From contig NZ_JAYMEM010000028.1 of NCBI RefSeq assembly GCF_037029465.1, positions 62,001-126,000 of the forward strand: DNA of 64,000 nucleotides. Direction: 5' to 3'. Positions 17,501 through 26,255 of the stretch are shown here, in pieces; positions within the stretch are counted from its first letter, which is position 1, and the number at the start of each line of letters is the position of its first letter. The position numbers were made by a program, and so were the translations under genes. Source of the DNA: Mesoflavibacter sp037029465. GTDB taxonomy: Bacteria > Bacteroidota > Bacteroidia > Flavobacteriales > Flavobacteriaceae. The notes under the pieces were generated by a model, which was given only the letters and a program-made list of their open reading frames with translations, ran no database searches and was not told the origin of the DNA.

Positions 17501-18974
17501 CCACGAGCGTTTACGCCCAATTTTATTGACGGCAACCGCAGCCATTATGGGCTTTATCCCAATGGCGGTTTCTACCTCTGGTGGCGCGGAAGTGCAACGA
17601 CCTTTAGCAACGGTTGTTATTGGAGGATTGCTTACAGCTACTTTTTTAACGCTTGTAGTCCTTCCCGTATTATACTATTGGCTTGAATCACGAAAAGAAA
17701 AGAAAGAAAATGATGGCGATGTAAGCTATATCAACAAATCCACGAATATTATAACCATATTTTTGATGGTTGGAGGTTTGATGGCTTCTAGTACTTCATT
17801 TGCCCAAGACACCAATCAAGATGGTACAATCCCAAAGACCTTGACCATTGATGAGGCCATTGCTGTGGCTAAACAGAATTATCCATCACTTAAAGAAAGC
17901 CAAGCATTTATTGAACGGGAAAAGGCACTAAAGGGAACGAGTTTTGACCTTGGTAGCACTCAAGTTTTCACGGGCAAAGAAGAATATGGAAATAATCTTC
18001 CTGGAGTGCAGACAACCGTTGGTGTACAACAGAGCAACATTGATTTGCTTTCCGGTTTTTCAAAATCGAAGTTTTACAAAGAGCGTATTGCCTTGGGAGA
18101 AAAGTTTTATGTGGCCAGTGAACAACAATTGGTGCGTAATGTGATGCAGGCGTATGACCAAATTAATTATTATAAGGCACAGTTGCGCTTTGCAGACCAA
18201 TTGGACAGTATTTATGCCAATTTTAAGACCGCTGCCCAACTTCGCTATGATACGGGAGAAACAGGTAAATTGGAGTTTATTTCAGCCTCTTCCGAATTTC
18301 AACAGATTCAAGTATTAAGGCAACAAGCCTTTGATGATATTGAAATTGCCAAGCGCGCCTTAAAACAATATTTAGGAACCGATGAATCCATTGAGACCAT
18401 TAGTGAACCATACAAAACATTGGATTTTATGGCGACATTGGATTCCATTTCGGTGGCCAATAACCCAATGTTGCAATATGCATTACAAAATGCCGAAGTA
18501 AGTAAAGCAAACGTGGGTGTTGAGAAATCACAATTCCTACCGAAATTCAGTTTTTCCTATGGAAGACAAGTAGTAGATGAAGTGTCAGGCTTCAACACCT
18601 ATCAGGCAGGTATTAGTATTCCGTTGTGGTTTTTTCCCCAGAAGTCAAGGGTAAAGGCAGCCAAGGCAGACGCAATGGTAGCAGAGAATCAGTATTTGGA
18701 GCAAAAGGCGGTTACAGAAAGTCGCGTGTCGCAGTTGGCCAAATCTCTTGAAAAGACAAAGAAGATTTTGCAATATTACGAAGAAGGCGCACTATTGTTG
18801 GCAGAACAACAAATTACCACAGCGCAATTGGCATCCAAGGAAGGCGAAATAGATTATGTCAATTACATCACGATTCTCAACAGTGCCATCAGGATAAAAC
18901 AAAATCATTTACAGTACATCAATCAGTTTAACCAGCAGACCATTGATATGCAATATCAATTGGGCAATTTATAA
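14559..18974 (+). CDS. czcA: CzcA-like RND pump fused to a TolC-like outer membrane factor
   Basis: A 1471-residue protein. Residues 1-~1045 are a complete heavy-metal RND pump: TM1, periplasmic domains, and TM4 motif DFGIIVDGAVIIVE, which fits the DFG-x3-DGA-x3-VE signature of Zn/Co/Cd pumps. Residues ~1060-1085 form a new hydrophobic segment ending in a signal-peptidase-like FAQD. Residues ~1095-1471 are an outer membrane efflux protein (TIDEAIAVAKQNYPSLKES, GISIPLWFFPQKSRVKAAKADA). The fused arrangement is known among Bacteroidetes; the duct domain may be cleaved off after export (inference). No frameshift or stop lies between the halves. Confidence 0.9.
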   Translation: MINKIISFSINNKFIIGLFIVALVGTGIWSMATINLGSVPDITNNQVQVITVAPNLGTEDIEQFVTYPVELAMANLPDVIELRSVSRFGLSVVTIVFKDEAGTYLPRQLVQEKLTEVAGEIPEGFGTPFMAPITTGLGEIFQYTLKVKEGYEDKYDAMELRTIQDWIVKRQMALVPGVVEVNAFGGYVKQYEVAINPDKLKSFGITMNQVFEALKVNNANTGGAYIEKNHQANFIRGEGLARSIADLENTVVTTQNGSPVLVRDVAEKVGYGNQVRYGAFTQDGHESVGGQILMLKGESPGTVIENVQNRIDEIQKSLPEGVYIAPFLSRSELIGRTTSTVEKNLIEGSLIVIFVLVLLLGSFRGGLITASVIPLSLLFAFILMKQFGVWANLMSLGAIDFGIIVDGAVIIVEGMVFHIHQRMKKTTTAIGQPEMDEIAYESASTMMNSAFFGQLIILIVFTPILFLTGVEGKMFRPMAFTFGFAVLGAIILCLTYVPMISSMFLKPAKNQNGWFAKFENKIDRFSDKIMSGLNRGYVPLLNFALRFRAGVVIGAVTLLLIAGFIFSNMGGEFIPKFDEGDIAFQALIKPGSSLTESIEASKKLQNLINEFPEVKTVISRIGVAEIPTDPMPMDIADSYIILEKDKSKWTSADSKEELIEKIQEKISVVPGVNFVFTQPVELRFNELLTGVREDVAIKLYGEDLGVLADKVQEIAAVIRTVPGAADLNVEATSGLPQMTVEYNRAKMAQYGVTVDKLNDYVSAAFAGEEAGVIFEGEKRFDVVIRLAKEFRQDINNLKNLYIDLPNGAQVPLKEVAEISYKPGPMQISRDNTSRRISVGVNVRGRDVKSMVEEIQQKLETQVKLPPGYFVTYGGSFENLQRASDRLMIVVPIALFLIFILLYFALSSFSQSVMIYMAVPLAAIGGVFALWIRGMPFSISAGVGFIVLFGVAVLNGLVLINKFNELKESGMTNLKDRIYEATHERLRPILLTATAAIMGFIPMAVSTSGGAEVQRPLATVVIGGLLTATFLTLVVLPVLYYWLESRKEKKENDGDVSYINKSTNIITIFLMVGGLMASSTSFAQDTNQDGTIPKTLTIDEAIAVAKQNYPSLKESQAFIEREKALKGTSFDLGSTQVFTGKEEYGNNLPGVQTTVGVQQSNIDLLSGFSKSKFYKERIALGEKFYVASEQQLVRNVMQAYDQINYYKAQLRFADQLDSIYANFKTAAQLRYDTGETGKLEFISASSEFQQIQVLRQQAFDDIEIAKRALKQYLGTDESIETISEPYKTLDFMATLDSISVANNPMLQYALQNAEVSKANVGVEKSQFLPKFSFSYGRQVVDEVSGFNTYQAGISIPLWFFPQKSRVKAAKADAMVAENQYLEQKAVTESRVSQLAKSLEKTKKILQYYEEGALLLAEQQITTAQLASKEGEIDYVNYITILNSAIRIKQNHLQYINQFNQQTIDMQYQLGNL

Positions 18975-18990
18975 CCTTAAAAAAAGAAAA

Positions 18991-20247
18991 ATGAAGAATA
19001 TATTATTAGTAAGCACCGTATTATTTACACTTATGTTTATGAGTTGTAATGATGCTCCAAAATCTGAACTTGGGCATAACGAAGCCGAAGGCGTATCAAA
19101 AACCAATGAAGCTGGAGAAGATGCACACGGCGAGGAAGGCCACAATGAAGGAGAAGAAGAAGGTCATAGTGAGGAAGAAGGTGTTGTGGAGCTCACAAAG
19201 CAACAGGCCGAAACCATTGGTTTGGAAATGAAACCTTTGGAGGAACGTAATTTAGGGAACAACATTAAGGTAACAGGAACGCTGGAACTTTTCCCACAGG
19301 ACAAGGCGAACATAAGCCCGTTTGTTGGTGGAAATGTGAGTTCCATAAAAGTCATCCCTGGAGATAACGTAAACAAAGGTCAGGTGCTGGCATATATAGA
19401 ACACCCAGATATCATTGCAATGCAACAGGATTATCAGGAAAAAAATGACGAACTGGTGTTTTTGAAACAGGATTTTGAACGTAAGCAGACCCTTTATGAT
19501 AAAGGCGTTTCTTCTGGTAAGGAATTTCAGATGGCACAGTCAAAATTTCGTTCTACAACATCCAGCGTCAATGGTTTGCGGTCCCAATTGAGACTGTTGG
19601 GAATTAACCCAGACAAAGTGGCGGAAGGCCAAATATATCCCGCTGTTCCCATTACCACGCCCATAAGTGGTTACGTGGATGAAGTAATGATTAGCCTTGG
19701 CGATTACGTGGCACAACAATCCAAAATGTTCTCAATAAGCGATAATTCAAAAATTTATGTCAACTTCAAAGTATATGAAAAGGACATAAAGCAAATCAAG
19801 CAAGGGCAACAGATATATTTTTCCACGGCCTCTCGCCCAGATGAACTGCTTAAGGCCACCGTTCGGTCTGTAGGCAAAACTTTCGAGTCTGACCCAAAAG
19901 CTTTGGAAGTTCTTGCAGATATAGAAAACAAGGATAAAAACCTTTTGCCAGGTATGTATGTGGAAGGGCGCATAGTGCAGGGCGATAAAAAGGGTTTTGC
20001 CGTACCGGAAGCCGCCATTATAAAGGAAGGCGAGCAATCCTTCATTTTCATTTTGGATGAAGATGAGGAAATGGAATCTGACAAAATGAAATTCAAAATG
20101 ATACCCGTAACGGTTGGTATTACCGATTTAGGTTTTGTTGAAGTCAATCTTCCTGCTGAAGTTTCAAAGGATGCCAAAGTGGTCATAAACGGAGCTTATA
20201 ACCTGTCTTCGGAAATGGTTAAGGGCGAACTGGAACACGGACATTAA
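18991..20247 (+). CDS. czcB: CzcB-like periplasmic adaptor
   Basis: A 418-residue lipoprotein from the ATG at 18991. The start is chosen because it gives a proper lipoprotein signal ending FMSC; the longer in-frame start at 18943 would run through the end of the pump gene. A His/Glu-rich stretch follows (AHGEEGHNEGEEEGHSEEE). The barrel-sandwich and lipoyl halves are visible (ISPFVGGNVSSIKVIPGDNV and TTPISGYVDEVMISLGDYV), with a helical hairpin between them. It couples the fused pump to its duct and may collect metal through the His-rich arm. It starts 16 bases after the pump stop. Confidence 0.88.
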   Translation: MKNILLVSTVLFTLMFMSCNDAPKSELGHNEAEGVSKTNEAGEDAHGEEGHNEGEEEGHSEEEGVVELTKQQAETIGLEMKPLEERNLGNNIKVTGTLELFPQDKANISPFVGGNVSSIKVIPGDNVNKGQVLAYIEHPDIIAMQQDYQEKNDELVFLKQDFERKQTLYDKGVSSGKEFQMAQSKFRSTTSSVNGLRSQLRLLGINPDKVAEGQIYPAVPITTPISGYVDEVMISLGDYVAQQSKMFSISDNSKIYVNFKVYEKDIKQIKQGQQIYFSTASRPDELLKATVRSVGKTFESDPKALEVLADIENKDKNLLPGMYVEGRIVQGDKKGFAVPEAAIIKEGEQSFIFILDEDEEMESDKMKFKMIPVTVGITDLGFVEVNLPAEVSKDAKVVINGAYNLSSEMVKGELEHGH

Positions 20248-20493
20248 TTCAATAATAATCAAAGGTTTTGAGTCCGAGTTTGTTTATCGTCTTAATTAGT
20301 TAGTTAAAAATTAGAAAAACAGGCTCGGTTCAAAATCGATTAAAAATTTAAAATATGAAATGAGCCACAACAATTTTGGATACCAACCGAAATGTTGATT
20401 GGCGAAATCAGAGATTCACGAACACCTTTAAATAAAATAAAAACGATGTGAGTAATTACATATGACCATTAAAAAACAAATAAATATCAACAG

Positions 20494-20832
20494 ATGAAAG
20501 AAATAAAAGCATTTATAAAACCGAACCGAATCCAAAGAGTCATTGAAGCACTTTCTGACAATGGATTTGAAAGTATGACCCTTTCACAAGCAGAAGGCAC
20601 GGGCGCATTCAAGGCAAAAGGTGCAAGACCGTCGCTAGATTTTCACGTAACAGATAGTCCTGTGGTAAAATTGGAATTGGTCTGTCAAAATGAGGAAGCC
20701 CAAGCGGCCATTGAAACAATTATAGCCAACGCCAAAACCGACGGGCCTGGAGATGGTATTATTTATATAGCAAATATTGAAGATGCCTTTCAGATTAAAA
20801 CAGGAGATTCCTTAAAACGGCACGACCTGTAA
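20494..20832 (+). CDS. PII-like signalling protein linked to metal efflux
   Basis: A 112-residue protein of the GlnB superfamily: MKEIKAFIKPNRIQRVIEAL at the start, a T-loop region without the uridylylated Tyr motif of GlnB (RPSLDFHVTDSPVVKLE), and the C-terminal DGPGDGIIYIANIEDAFQIKTGD. It matches the divergent PII group that I recall being encoded beside heavy metal RND pumps rather than ammonium transporters. It probably binds a nucleotide and modulates the pump or transcription; its partner is unknown. It lies 246 bases after the adaptor gene and just before a Fur-type regulator. Confidence 0.8.
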   Translation: MKEIKAFIKPNRIQRVIEALSDNGFESMTLSQAEGTGAFKAKGARPSLDFHVTDSPVVKLELVCQNEEAQAAIETIIANAKTDGPGDGIIYIANIEDAFQIKTGDSLKRHDL

Positions 20833-20848
20833 ACCTCTTTTTAAACAA

Positions 20849-21271
20849 ATGGAAAAAATAGTTCAATTTTTAGAAAGCAAAGGAATACGGCCTACAGCTA
20901 TGCGCCTTATGACCTATAAGCGGTTGGCAGAGTTGAATGTTGCCATCAGCCTTGGCGACTTGGAAAAGGATTTTAAGGTCAGTGAAAGAAGTACCCTATT
21001 TAGGACTATGAAAGCGTTTGAAGAAAAAGGTATTGTGCATCAAATCGAGGATGGGACAGGAATTATAAAATACGCCCTTTGCGAAGAAAATTGTGAATGC
21101 GAGGTCGGCAACGACCTTCATTTGCACTTTCATTGCAACAATTGTAATGAGACGGTCTGTTTAACAGAACATAAAATCCCTCATATCAACTTGCCTGATG
21201 GTTATATTACCGAGGATATCAACTTGGTGGTAAAGGGTATCTGCGAAAAATGCAGTGGCAATTTGGATTAA
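20849..21271 (+). CDS. Fur-family metal-responsive repressor (copy 1)
   Basis: A 140-residue protein with an N-terminal winged helix (LESKGIRPTAMRLMTYKRL, ERSTLFRTMKAFEEKGIVHQI) and a dimerisation domain with HLHFHCNNCNETVCL and a terminal CEKC pair, giving a structural Cys4 zinc site and a His-rich sensory site. The extra C-E-C segment around residues 88-92 (EENCECEVG) is less usual. It sits between the PII-like gene and a SpoIIAA-like gene and P1B ATPase, so it most likely represses this efflux cluster in response to zinc or a related ion. Confidence 0.85.
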   Translation: MEKIVQFLESKGIRPTAMRLMTYKRLAELNVAISLGDLEKDFKVSERSTLFRTMKAFEEKGIVHQIEDGTGIIKYALCEENCECEVGNDLHLHFHCNNCNETVCLTEHKIPHINLPDGYITEDINLVVKGICEKCSGNLD

Positions 21272-21315
21272 ACCTTTGGTTTTTAAATTCAATTATCATT
21301 TATAAATAATTAGCA

Positions 21316-21663
21316 ATGATAACAATCTATAAAAAAGAGGCTACGGTATATATGGTAGCAGAGAATAAGCTGGATGCCAAGGATTATGAAAACTTGATAC
21401 CGGTCTTAACAGAACACATAAATGCATATCAGGAAGTGTTCTGGTACATTGAAATGCAAAATTTTGAAGGCTGGACGGTAAGTGCCTATTGGAAGGGTAT
21501 TGAATTAAATCTTCCGAATGAAAAGCATTTAAAGCGTGTTGCTTTGGTGGGTAGCGTTAAATGGCAAGAGCAATTTACCGAGGTATTGCTTCCTTTTTCA
21601 GAAGCCCATATAAAATTTTATAAGACCGAAGAAAAAGACGATGCCAAAGAGTGGATAAAATAA
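21316..21663 (+). CDS. SpoIIAA-like (STAS/CRAL-TRIO fold) protein, copy 1
   Basis: A 115-residue soluble protein of the SpoIIAA-like group: KLDAKDYENLIPVL near the N terminus, WYIEMQNFEGWTVSAYW in the middle, RVALVGSVKWQEQF and a final EEKDDAKEWI. Members occur next to transporters and may bind lipid-like or nucleotide ligands, but their role is not known. It is 9 bases upstream of the P1B ATPase gene. A paralogue lies at 24860, also after a Fur-type gene. Confidence 0.8.
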   Translation: MITIYKKEATVYMVAENKLDAKDYENLIPVLTEHINAYQEVFWYIEMQNFEGWTVSAYWKGIELNLPNEKHLKRVALVGSVKWQEQFTEVLLPFSEAHIKFYKTEEKDDAKEWIK

Positions 21664-21672
21664 AAATAAAAA

Positions 21673-24201
21673 ATGGAAAAACTACAACTAAAAATACCGG
21701 TCATCCTTCCGCAAGTTCCTAACGAAAAAGATTCTTGTGTTGAAAGGCTTATTCAAAAACTACAAGCTAAAGAGGGCATCGAAAAAGTGCACATTGCCGA
21801 TGCAAACGGAGCTAATGTGCCACAGCTCTGTTTTCATTATGACCCAGATATCATTTCCATCGACCGCATTCAATCCCTCGCCGAAAGTACTGGTGCCGAG
21901 ATTACCGAAAAATACGGGCATTTGCTCATTGAAGTTAAAGGAATCAGACACACAAGACAGGCTCGTTCCATAGAGAAAAGCCTTTTGGCAATCAATGGAG
22001 TTTTGGAAGCTTCCGTTTCAGGCTCTGGAATGGTACGACTTGAGTTTGATAAAAAGCAAACAAATTTTGATGAAATAAGCAAACAAATTGAAAAGGAAGA
22101 CCTTCAGGTTCAACGCAGTGCTTCAAACGAAAATGATTACACCAAAGCATCCAAAAAACAGGAGCGTTCAAAGAAGGAAGAGACTAAAGAGCAAACTTCC
22201 ACAGAGGGACACGAGTACAAAGAAGGCGAGACCCACGAGGAAGGAGAAGAGCACGCCCACGGTGGTATTTTCGGTAAAAATACGGAGCTCATTTTTTCCA
22301 TTATCTGTGGGGCACTTCTCGGAATAGGTTTCGGCCTTTCCTATGTGGAATCCATCCCAGATTGGGTCAGTCTTACTTTATACATTGGCGCTTACTTTTT
22401 CGGTGGTTTCTTTACGGCCAAGGAAGCAGTACAGACCGTCGCCAAAGGCGGTTTTGAAATTGACTTCTTAATGTTGGTTGCCGCCATTGGTGCCGCCATT
22501 CTGGGAGAATGGGCAGAAGGTGCATTGTTATTGTTCCTGTTTAGTTTGGGGCACGCCCTTGAACATTATGCAATGGAAAAGGCCCGAAAGTCCATTGCGG
22601 CACTGGCAGATTTGGCACCAAAAACGGCATTGCTCAAAAAAGATGGCAAGACAGAAGAAGTCGGGATTGAAAAATTAATTATAGGTGATATCATTGTGGT
22701 CAAGCCCAACAGTAAAATATCTGCCGATGGTGTTGTGGTCAAAGGAAAAAGCAGTGTCAACCAAGCACCTATCACAGGGGAAAGTGTACCTGTGGACAAA
22801 ATTCCTGTGGAAGATACGGGCAAGGACTATTCAGCAGACGATGATATCAAGGACGAAAACCGCGTTTTTGCTGGAACTATCAACGGTAATAATACTCTGG
22901 AAATAAAGGTAATCAAAGAAGCCAAAGACTCTACGCTGTCCCGACTGGTCAAATTGGTCAACGAGGCACAGACCCAGAAATCCCCTACCCAACTGTTGAC
23001 CGACAAGTTTGAAAAATATTTTGTACCATCCGTACTGATATTGGTTAGTATCCTACTCTTTGCCTTTTTGGTCATTGATGAACCGTTTAGTGCCAGTTTT
23101 TACCGTGCAATGGCAGTATTGGTAGCTGCCAGCCCCTGTGCACTCGCCATTTCAACACCAAGTGCGGTATTAAGCGGTGTGGCACGGGCAGCACGGGGCG
23201 GTGTACTTATCAAAGGTGGGCGACCACTTGAGGATTTAGGGGTCATTACCGCTTTGGCTTTTGATAAAACGGGCACGCTTACCGAAGGCAAGCCCAAACT
23301 TACCGAAGTAGTACCACTGGGAAATATTGAAGAAAATGAACTGTTAAAGATAGCCGTTGCCGTTGAAAACTTGAGCGACCACCCTTTGGCCAAAGCCGTC
23401 GTAAGGGATGGGAAAGAGCGTCTGAAAGGTACTGATATTACCGATGCGTCAGATTTGGAAGCGGTTCTAGGAAAAGGTATCAAAGCGTCCTTTGGCAAGG
23501 ATAAAATCTATATTGGAAACCTTGACTTGTACGAAGACCTCGATGAAGCAATACCATCCGAAGAAATATCGAATAAAGTAAAAGAACTTGAAGGTGGTGG
23601 AAATACCACAATGCTCATAAGAAGGAACAAAGAATATATAGGTATCATCGCCCTGATGGATACCCCACGGGAAGCGGCCAAGGAAACCCTTAAAAAATTA
23701 AAGGAAATCGGTATTAAGCGGATGATAATGCTAACTGGCGATAATCAAAAGGTTGCCGATGCCGTTGCTAAAGAAATTGGATTGACCGATGCTTGGGGAA
23801 GCCTGTTGCCAGAGGAAAAGGTAGATGCCATTAAAAAATTAAAAGAACAGGAATCCAAAGTCGCAATGGTTGGCGACGGTGTGAACGATGCCCCTGCAAT
23901 GGCAAACAGCACCGTAGGAATCGCAATGGGTGCAGCGGGCAGTGATGTGGCATTGGAAACGGCTGACATTGCCCTAATGGCCGATAAACTGGAAACCCTG
24001 CCCTTTGCCATAGGTTTGAGCAGGAAGGCAAAGGCCATAATCAAGCAGAACCTTTGGGTAAGCCTTGGGGTTGTGGCACTTTTGATACCGGCTACCATTT
24101 TGAGTTGGGCAAATATAGGGGTTGCCGTTGCGTTTCACGAGGGGTCTACCTTGGTAGTCGTGGCCAATGCTCTGCGCCTTTTGGCTTATAAAAAAGATTA
24201 G
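21673..24201 (+). CDS. P1B-4 type heavy metal ATPase with degenerate HMA domains
   Basis: An 842-residue inner-membrane metal exporter. Residues ~1-150 look like two HMA-type ferredoxin folds without a CxxC pair; a His/Glu-rich linker follows (HEYKEGETHEEGEEHAHGG). The membrane part carries the SPC motif at 487-489 and HEGST near residue 822, the combination typical of P1B-4 ATPases (Co, Zn, Cd, Fe or Ni export). TGES, DKTGT (Asp ~531) and MVGDGVNDAPA are intact. It is co-encoded with a SpoIIAA-like protein and flanked by two Fur-type regulators. Confidence 0.9.
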   Translation: MEKLQLKIPVILPQVPNEKDSCVERLIQKLQAKEGIEKVHIADANGANVPQLCFHYDPDIISIDRIQSLAESTGAEITEKYGHLLIEVKGIRHTRQARSIEKSLLAINGVLEASVSGSGMVRLEFDKKQTNFDEISKQIEKEDLQVQRSASNENDYTKASKKQERSKKEETKEQTSTEGHEYKEGETHEEGEEHAHGGIFGKNTELIFSIICGALLGIGFGLSYVESIPDWVSLTLYIGAYFFGGFFTAKEAVQTVAKGGFEIDFLMLVAAIGAAILGEWAEGALLLFLFSLGHALEHYAMEKARKSIAALADLAPKTALLKKDGKTEEVGIEKLIIGDIIVVKPNSKISADGVVVKGKSSVNQAPITGESVPVDKIPVEDTGKDYSADDDIKDENRVFAGTINGNNTLEIKVIKEAKDSTLSRLVKLVNEAQTQKSPTQLLTDKFEKYFVPSVLILVSILLFAFLVIDEPFSASFYRAMAVLVAASPCALAISTPSAVLSGVARAARGGVLIKGGRPLEDLGVITALAFDKTGTLTEGKPKLTEVVPLGNIEENELLKIAVAVENLSDHPLAKAVVRDGKERLKGTDITDASDLEAVLGKGIKASFGKDKIYIGNLDLYEDLDEAIPSEEISNKVKELEGGGNTTMLIRRNKEYIGIIALMDTPREAAKETLKKLKEIGIKRMIMLTGDNQKVADAVAKEIGLTDAWGSLLPEEKVDAIKKLKEQESKVAMVGDGVNDAPAMANSTVGIAMGAAGSDVALETADIALMADKLETLPFAIGLSRKAKAIIKQNLWVSLGVVALLIPATILSWANIGVAVAFHEGSTLVVVANALRLLAYKKD

Positions 24202-24246
24202 AAAAATTGGGACATAGAAGAACCTGGTTTTTTGAAAGAATATTAA

Positions 24247-24681
24247 ATGACAAAGACGGAAAAAACATTATTGGCTAAAGGGATTCGACCTACTCAAATG
24301 AGGTCGAAGATATACAAGTTCCTGAAAAGGAAACAAAGTGCCGTGTCCTTTTCCGATTTAAAAAAAGCCTTTGTTCAAAAGAGCGAAACCAATAAAACAG
24401 CCAACAGAACGACCTTTTATCGCAATCTCAAGATTTTTGAGGATAAAGGGTTGATTCATCAGATTAATGATGGTGTCGGGGTGTCAAAATATGCGATTTC
24501 TGATGAAAATGCCAAAGGTAAATACGGTACAGATTTACATATGCACTTTCATTGTACCGATTGTAGGAAAACAATCTGTTTACCAAATAAAATATCGGAA
24601 GAAAGCTTGCCAGACGATTATGAAGTGAACGATGTGAACCTTGTATTGAAAGGAATTTGTGAAAAATGCAGAAAAAAATAA
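24247..24681 (+). CDS. Fur-family metal-responsive repressor (copy 2)
   Basis: A 144-residue paralogue of the protein at 20849: same opening (LLAKGIRPTQMRSKIYKFL), winged helix with RTTFYRNLKIFEDKGLIHQINDGVGVSKYAI, sensory HMHFHCTDCRKTICL and terminal CEKCRKK. It lacks the extra C-E-C of copy 1. It follows the P1B-4 ATPase by 45 bases. It probably governs the downstream part of the cluster, including the P1B-2 ATPase, or forms a two-threshold pair with copy 1 (inference). Confidence 0.85.
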   Translation: MTKTEKTLLAKGIRPTQMRSKIYKFLKRKQSAVSFSDLKKAFVQKSETNKTANRTTFYRNLKIFEDKGLIHQINDGVGVSKYAISDENAKGKYGTDLHMHFHCTDCRKTICLPNKISEESLPDDYEVNDVNLVLKGICEKCRKK

Positions 24682-24859
24682 CAGGTGGGAGTACTTGAAC
24701 CTTGAACCCTTGCGCCCAATGGTCCAGTTCAGGTTTCTTCCACCCTCTTTAACTACAAAATATGACAGAACTAAAAAAATCATTATCAGAAGGCATCATA
24801 AGGGCGGAAGAATGGTTTTATGATTTAGAAGGATAATACTTAATTAAAAACTATATAAA

Positions 24860-25219
24860 ATGTTACAGATAATCGAGTTAAAAGAAAAAAATATTGTTGC
24901 AACAAAAGCTTCGGGCAAATTGAGAAAAGAAGACATCGAAAAAATCCATCCACTTATCCACGCTATACTGGACAAGGGGATGAAGGTTCGTTGGTATTTT
25001 GAGATGGACAATTTTACGGGTTGGGACTTGCCTAGTTTATGGGAAGACCTCAAAATGGATACGGCCCACGCCAGAGACTATGAAAAAATAGCAATGGTAG
25101 GAGATAAAAAATGGCAAGAATGGATAACCCAATTTATGAAGCCTTTTACCAACGCCGAAATTAAGTATTTCAATATAGACCAAAAGGAAGATGCCAAAAG
25201 TTGGATTGAGAGCCAGTAA
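24860..25219 (+). CDS. SpoIIAA-like (STAS/CRAL-TRIO fold) protein, copy 2
   Basis: A 119-residue paralogue of the protein at 21316, with the matching landmarks SGKLRKEDIEKIHPLI, RWYFEMDNFTGWDLPSLWEDL, KIAMVGDKKWQEWI and QKEDAKSWI. It follows the second Fur-type gene. The repeated order Fur then SpoIIAA-like suggests a functional pair and an old segmental duplication within the metal block. Confidence 0.8.
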   Translation: MLQIIELKEKNIVATKASGKLRKEDIEKIHPLIHAILDKGMKVRWYFEMDNFTGWDLPSLWEDLKMDTAHARDYEKIAMVGDKKWQEWITQFMKPFTNAEIKYFNIDQKEDAKSWIESQ

Positions 25220-25243
25220 GCTTACTTCCGTAAAAGACAGACG

Positions 25244-25510
25244 ATGAATAAAAAGAATATTCTTATTACCATACTAATTGGGTTTGCCATAGGTGTTTTT
25301 ATCCTTCAACCTTTGGGGATAACAATTTTCACGATTAGCAGTCAGAATTATGAAATTAATTGGTGGCAATATTTAATAAATAATTTCATTGAAATTGTGA
25401 ATATCAATGGGAATCAAATTTTCGAGAATATTCTGTTTGGACTATTAGGTGCAAGTGTTGCTCTGATGTATTATTTCGGTAAAAGAGAAAAGGATATAGA
25501 TAATAAATAG
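25244..25510 (+). CDS. Small two-helix membrane protein
   Basis: An 88-residue protein with two clear transmembrane segments (residues ~6-28 ILITILIGFAIGVFILQPLGI and ~62-80 ENILFGLLGASVALMYYFG) and a basic C terminus. It starts 24 bases after the second SpoIIAA-like gene. No family recognised. It may be an accessory subunit of the metal cluster. Confidence 0.6.
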   Translation: MNKKNILITILIGFAIGVFILQPLGITIFTISSQNYEINWWQYLINNFIEIVNINGNQIFENILFGLLGASVALMYYFGKREKDIDNK

Positions 25511-25582
25511 CGGTAAGTGGTTATGTGAAAGAGTGAAATTTTTTATTTAAAATAAATTAAGTGAAAACTTAATTAATAGCAG

Positions 25583-25655
25583 GCAGCTTTTATGATGCTT
25601 CTTAAAGCAAAATGATTAATAGCATTAAAAGCAAAAGTAGAAGCTGCTTTTTTTT
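25583..25655 (+). terminator. Terminator with large loop
   Basis: GCAGCTT (25583-25589) pairs with AAGCTGC (25641-25647), followed by eight T residues. The loop carries an internal TGCTT/AAGCA stem. It argues against translating the next gene from the in-frame ATG at 25612. Confidence 0.55.
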
Positions 25656-25680
25656 AATTATACAATTAAAGATGGATATT

Positions 25681-26223
25681 ATGAATGTTAAACATTGTAT
25701 TTTAATAATCTTGTTGGTTAGTTATTATAAAGTAAACGCCCAAAAAATTTATACAACTGAAGAAGGTCATATTATGATGATGACTTTGGTTAACTCTAAA
25801 CCCGTCAAGGCAGAAAGCCATAAATTGGCCTTATATCTTGATTATGATTCCAAAGTGGTTAATGGTGTACTCGACCTTAAGACTTTATCAACAGATATTC
25901 CTGAAATCAATACCATTTTACAACAGCAGGAAGCCCCTTTGATGCTTCGGTTCACGGGCACTATTCCATCACAGGATTTTTTATCAAAACGGCACGACCC
26001 TATCAACTTTAATTGGCTGATAGATGTTACTTATCAAGGAAAATCCTTTAAATCACAATTTAAAGCAACCATTACCCATATAGAACAAGGAGTAAGTATG
26101 TCCTGCTTGATAAGTGCAACCGGACAATTATTGGTTTCAAATACTGGTTTGGATTTCTTAATAGAGGGTATCGATGATACCATAGAAGTGCAGTTTGCGC
26201 AATTGGTGTTGAGATTGGAATAA
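25681..26223 (+). CDS. YceI-like exported protein
   Basis: A 180-residue protein from the ATG at 25681, which gives a clean signal peptide (MNVKHCILIILLVSYYKVNA/Q); ATG at 25672 is an alternative. The mature part resembles YceI-type lipocalin-like barrels: a sulfur-free beta-rich chain with SHKLALYLDYDSKVVNGVLDL, LMLRFTGTIP and FKATITHIEQG. YceI relatives bind amphiphilic molecules such as quinones in the periplasm. Placed ahead of the P1B-2 ATPase, it may be part of the metal-stress response. Family call moderate. Confidence 0.65.
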   Translation: MNVKHCILIILLVSYYKVNAQKIYTTEEGHIMMMTLVNSKPVKAESHKLALYLDYDSKVVNGVLDLKTLSTDIPEINTILQQQEAPLMLRFTGTIPSQDFLSKRHDPINFNWLIDVTYQGKSFKSQFKATITHIEQGVSMSCLISATGQLLVSNTGLDFLIEGIDDTIEVQFAQLVLRLE

Positions 26224-26255
26224 CTGTGAATTAAAATAAAATTATTATCAAACTA

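Noticed and set aside
24762..24836. 24-codon frame between the second Fur gene and the SpoIIAA-like gene
   Set aside because: Too short, without a homologue in the window or a coupling signal. It may be a remnant, but I cannot support it.
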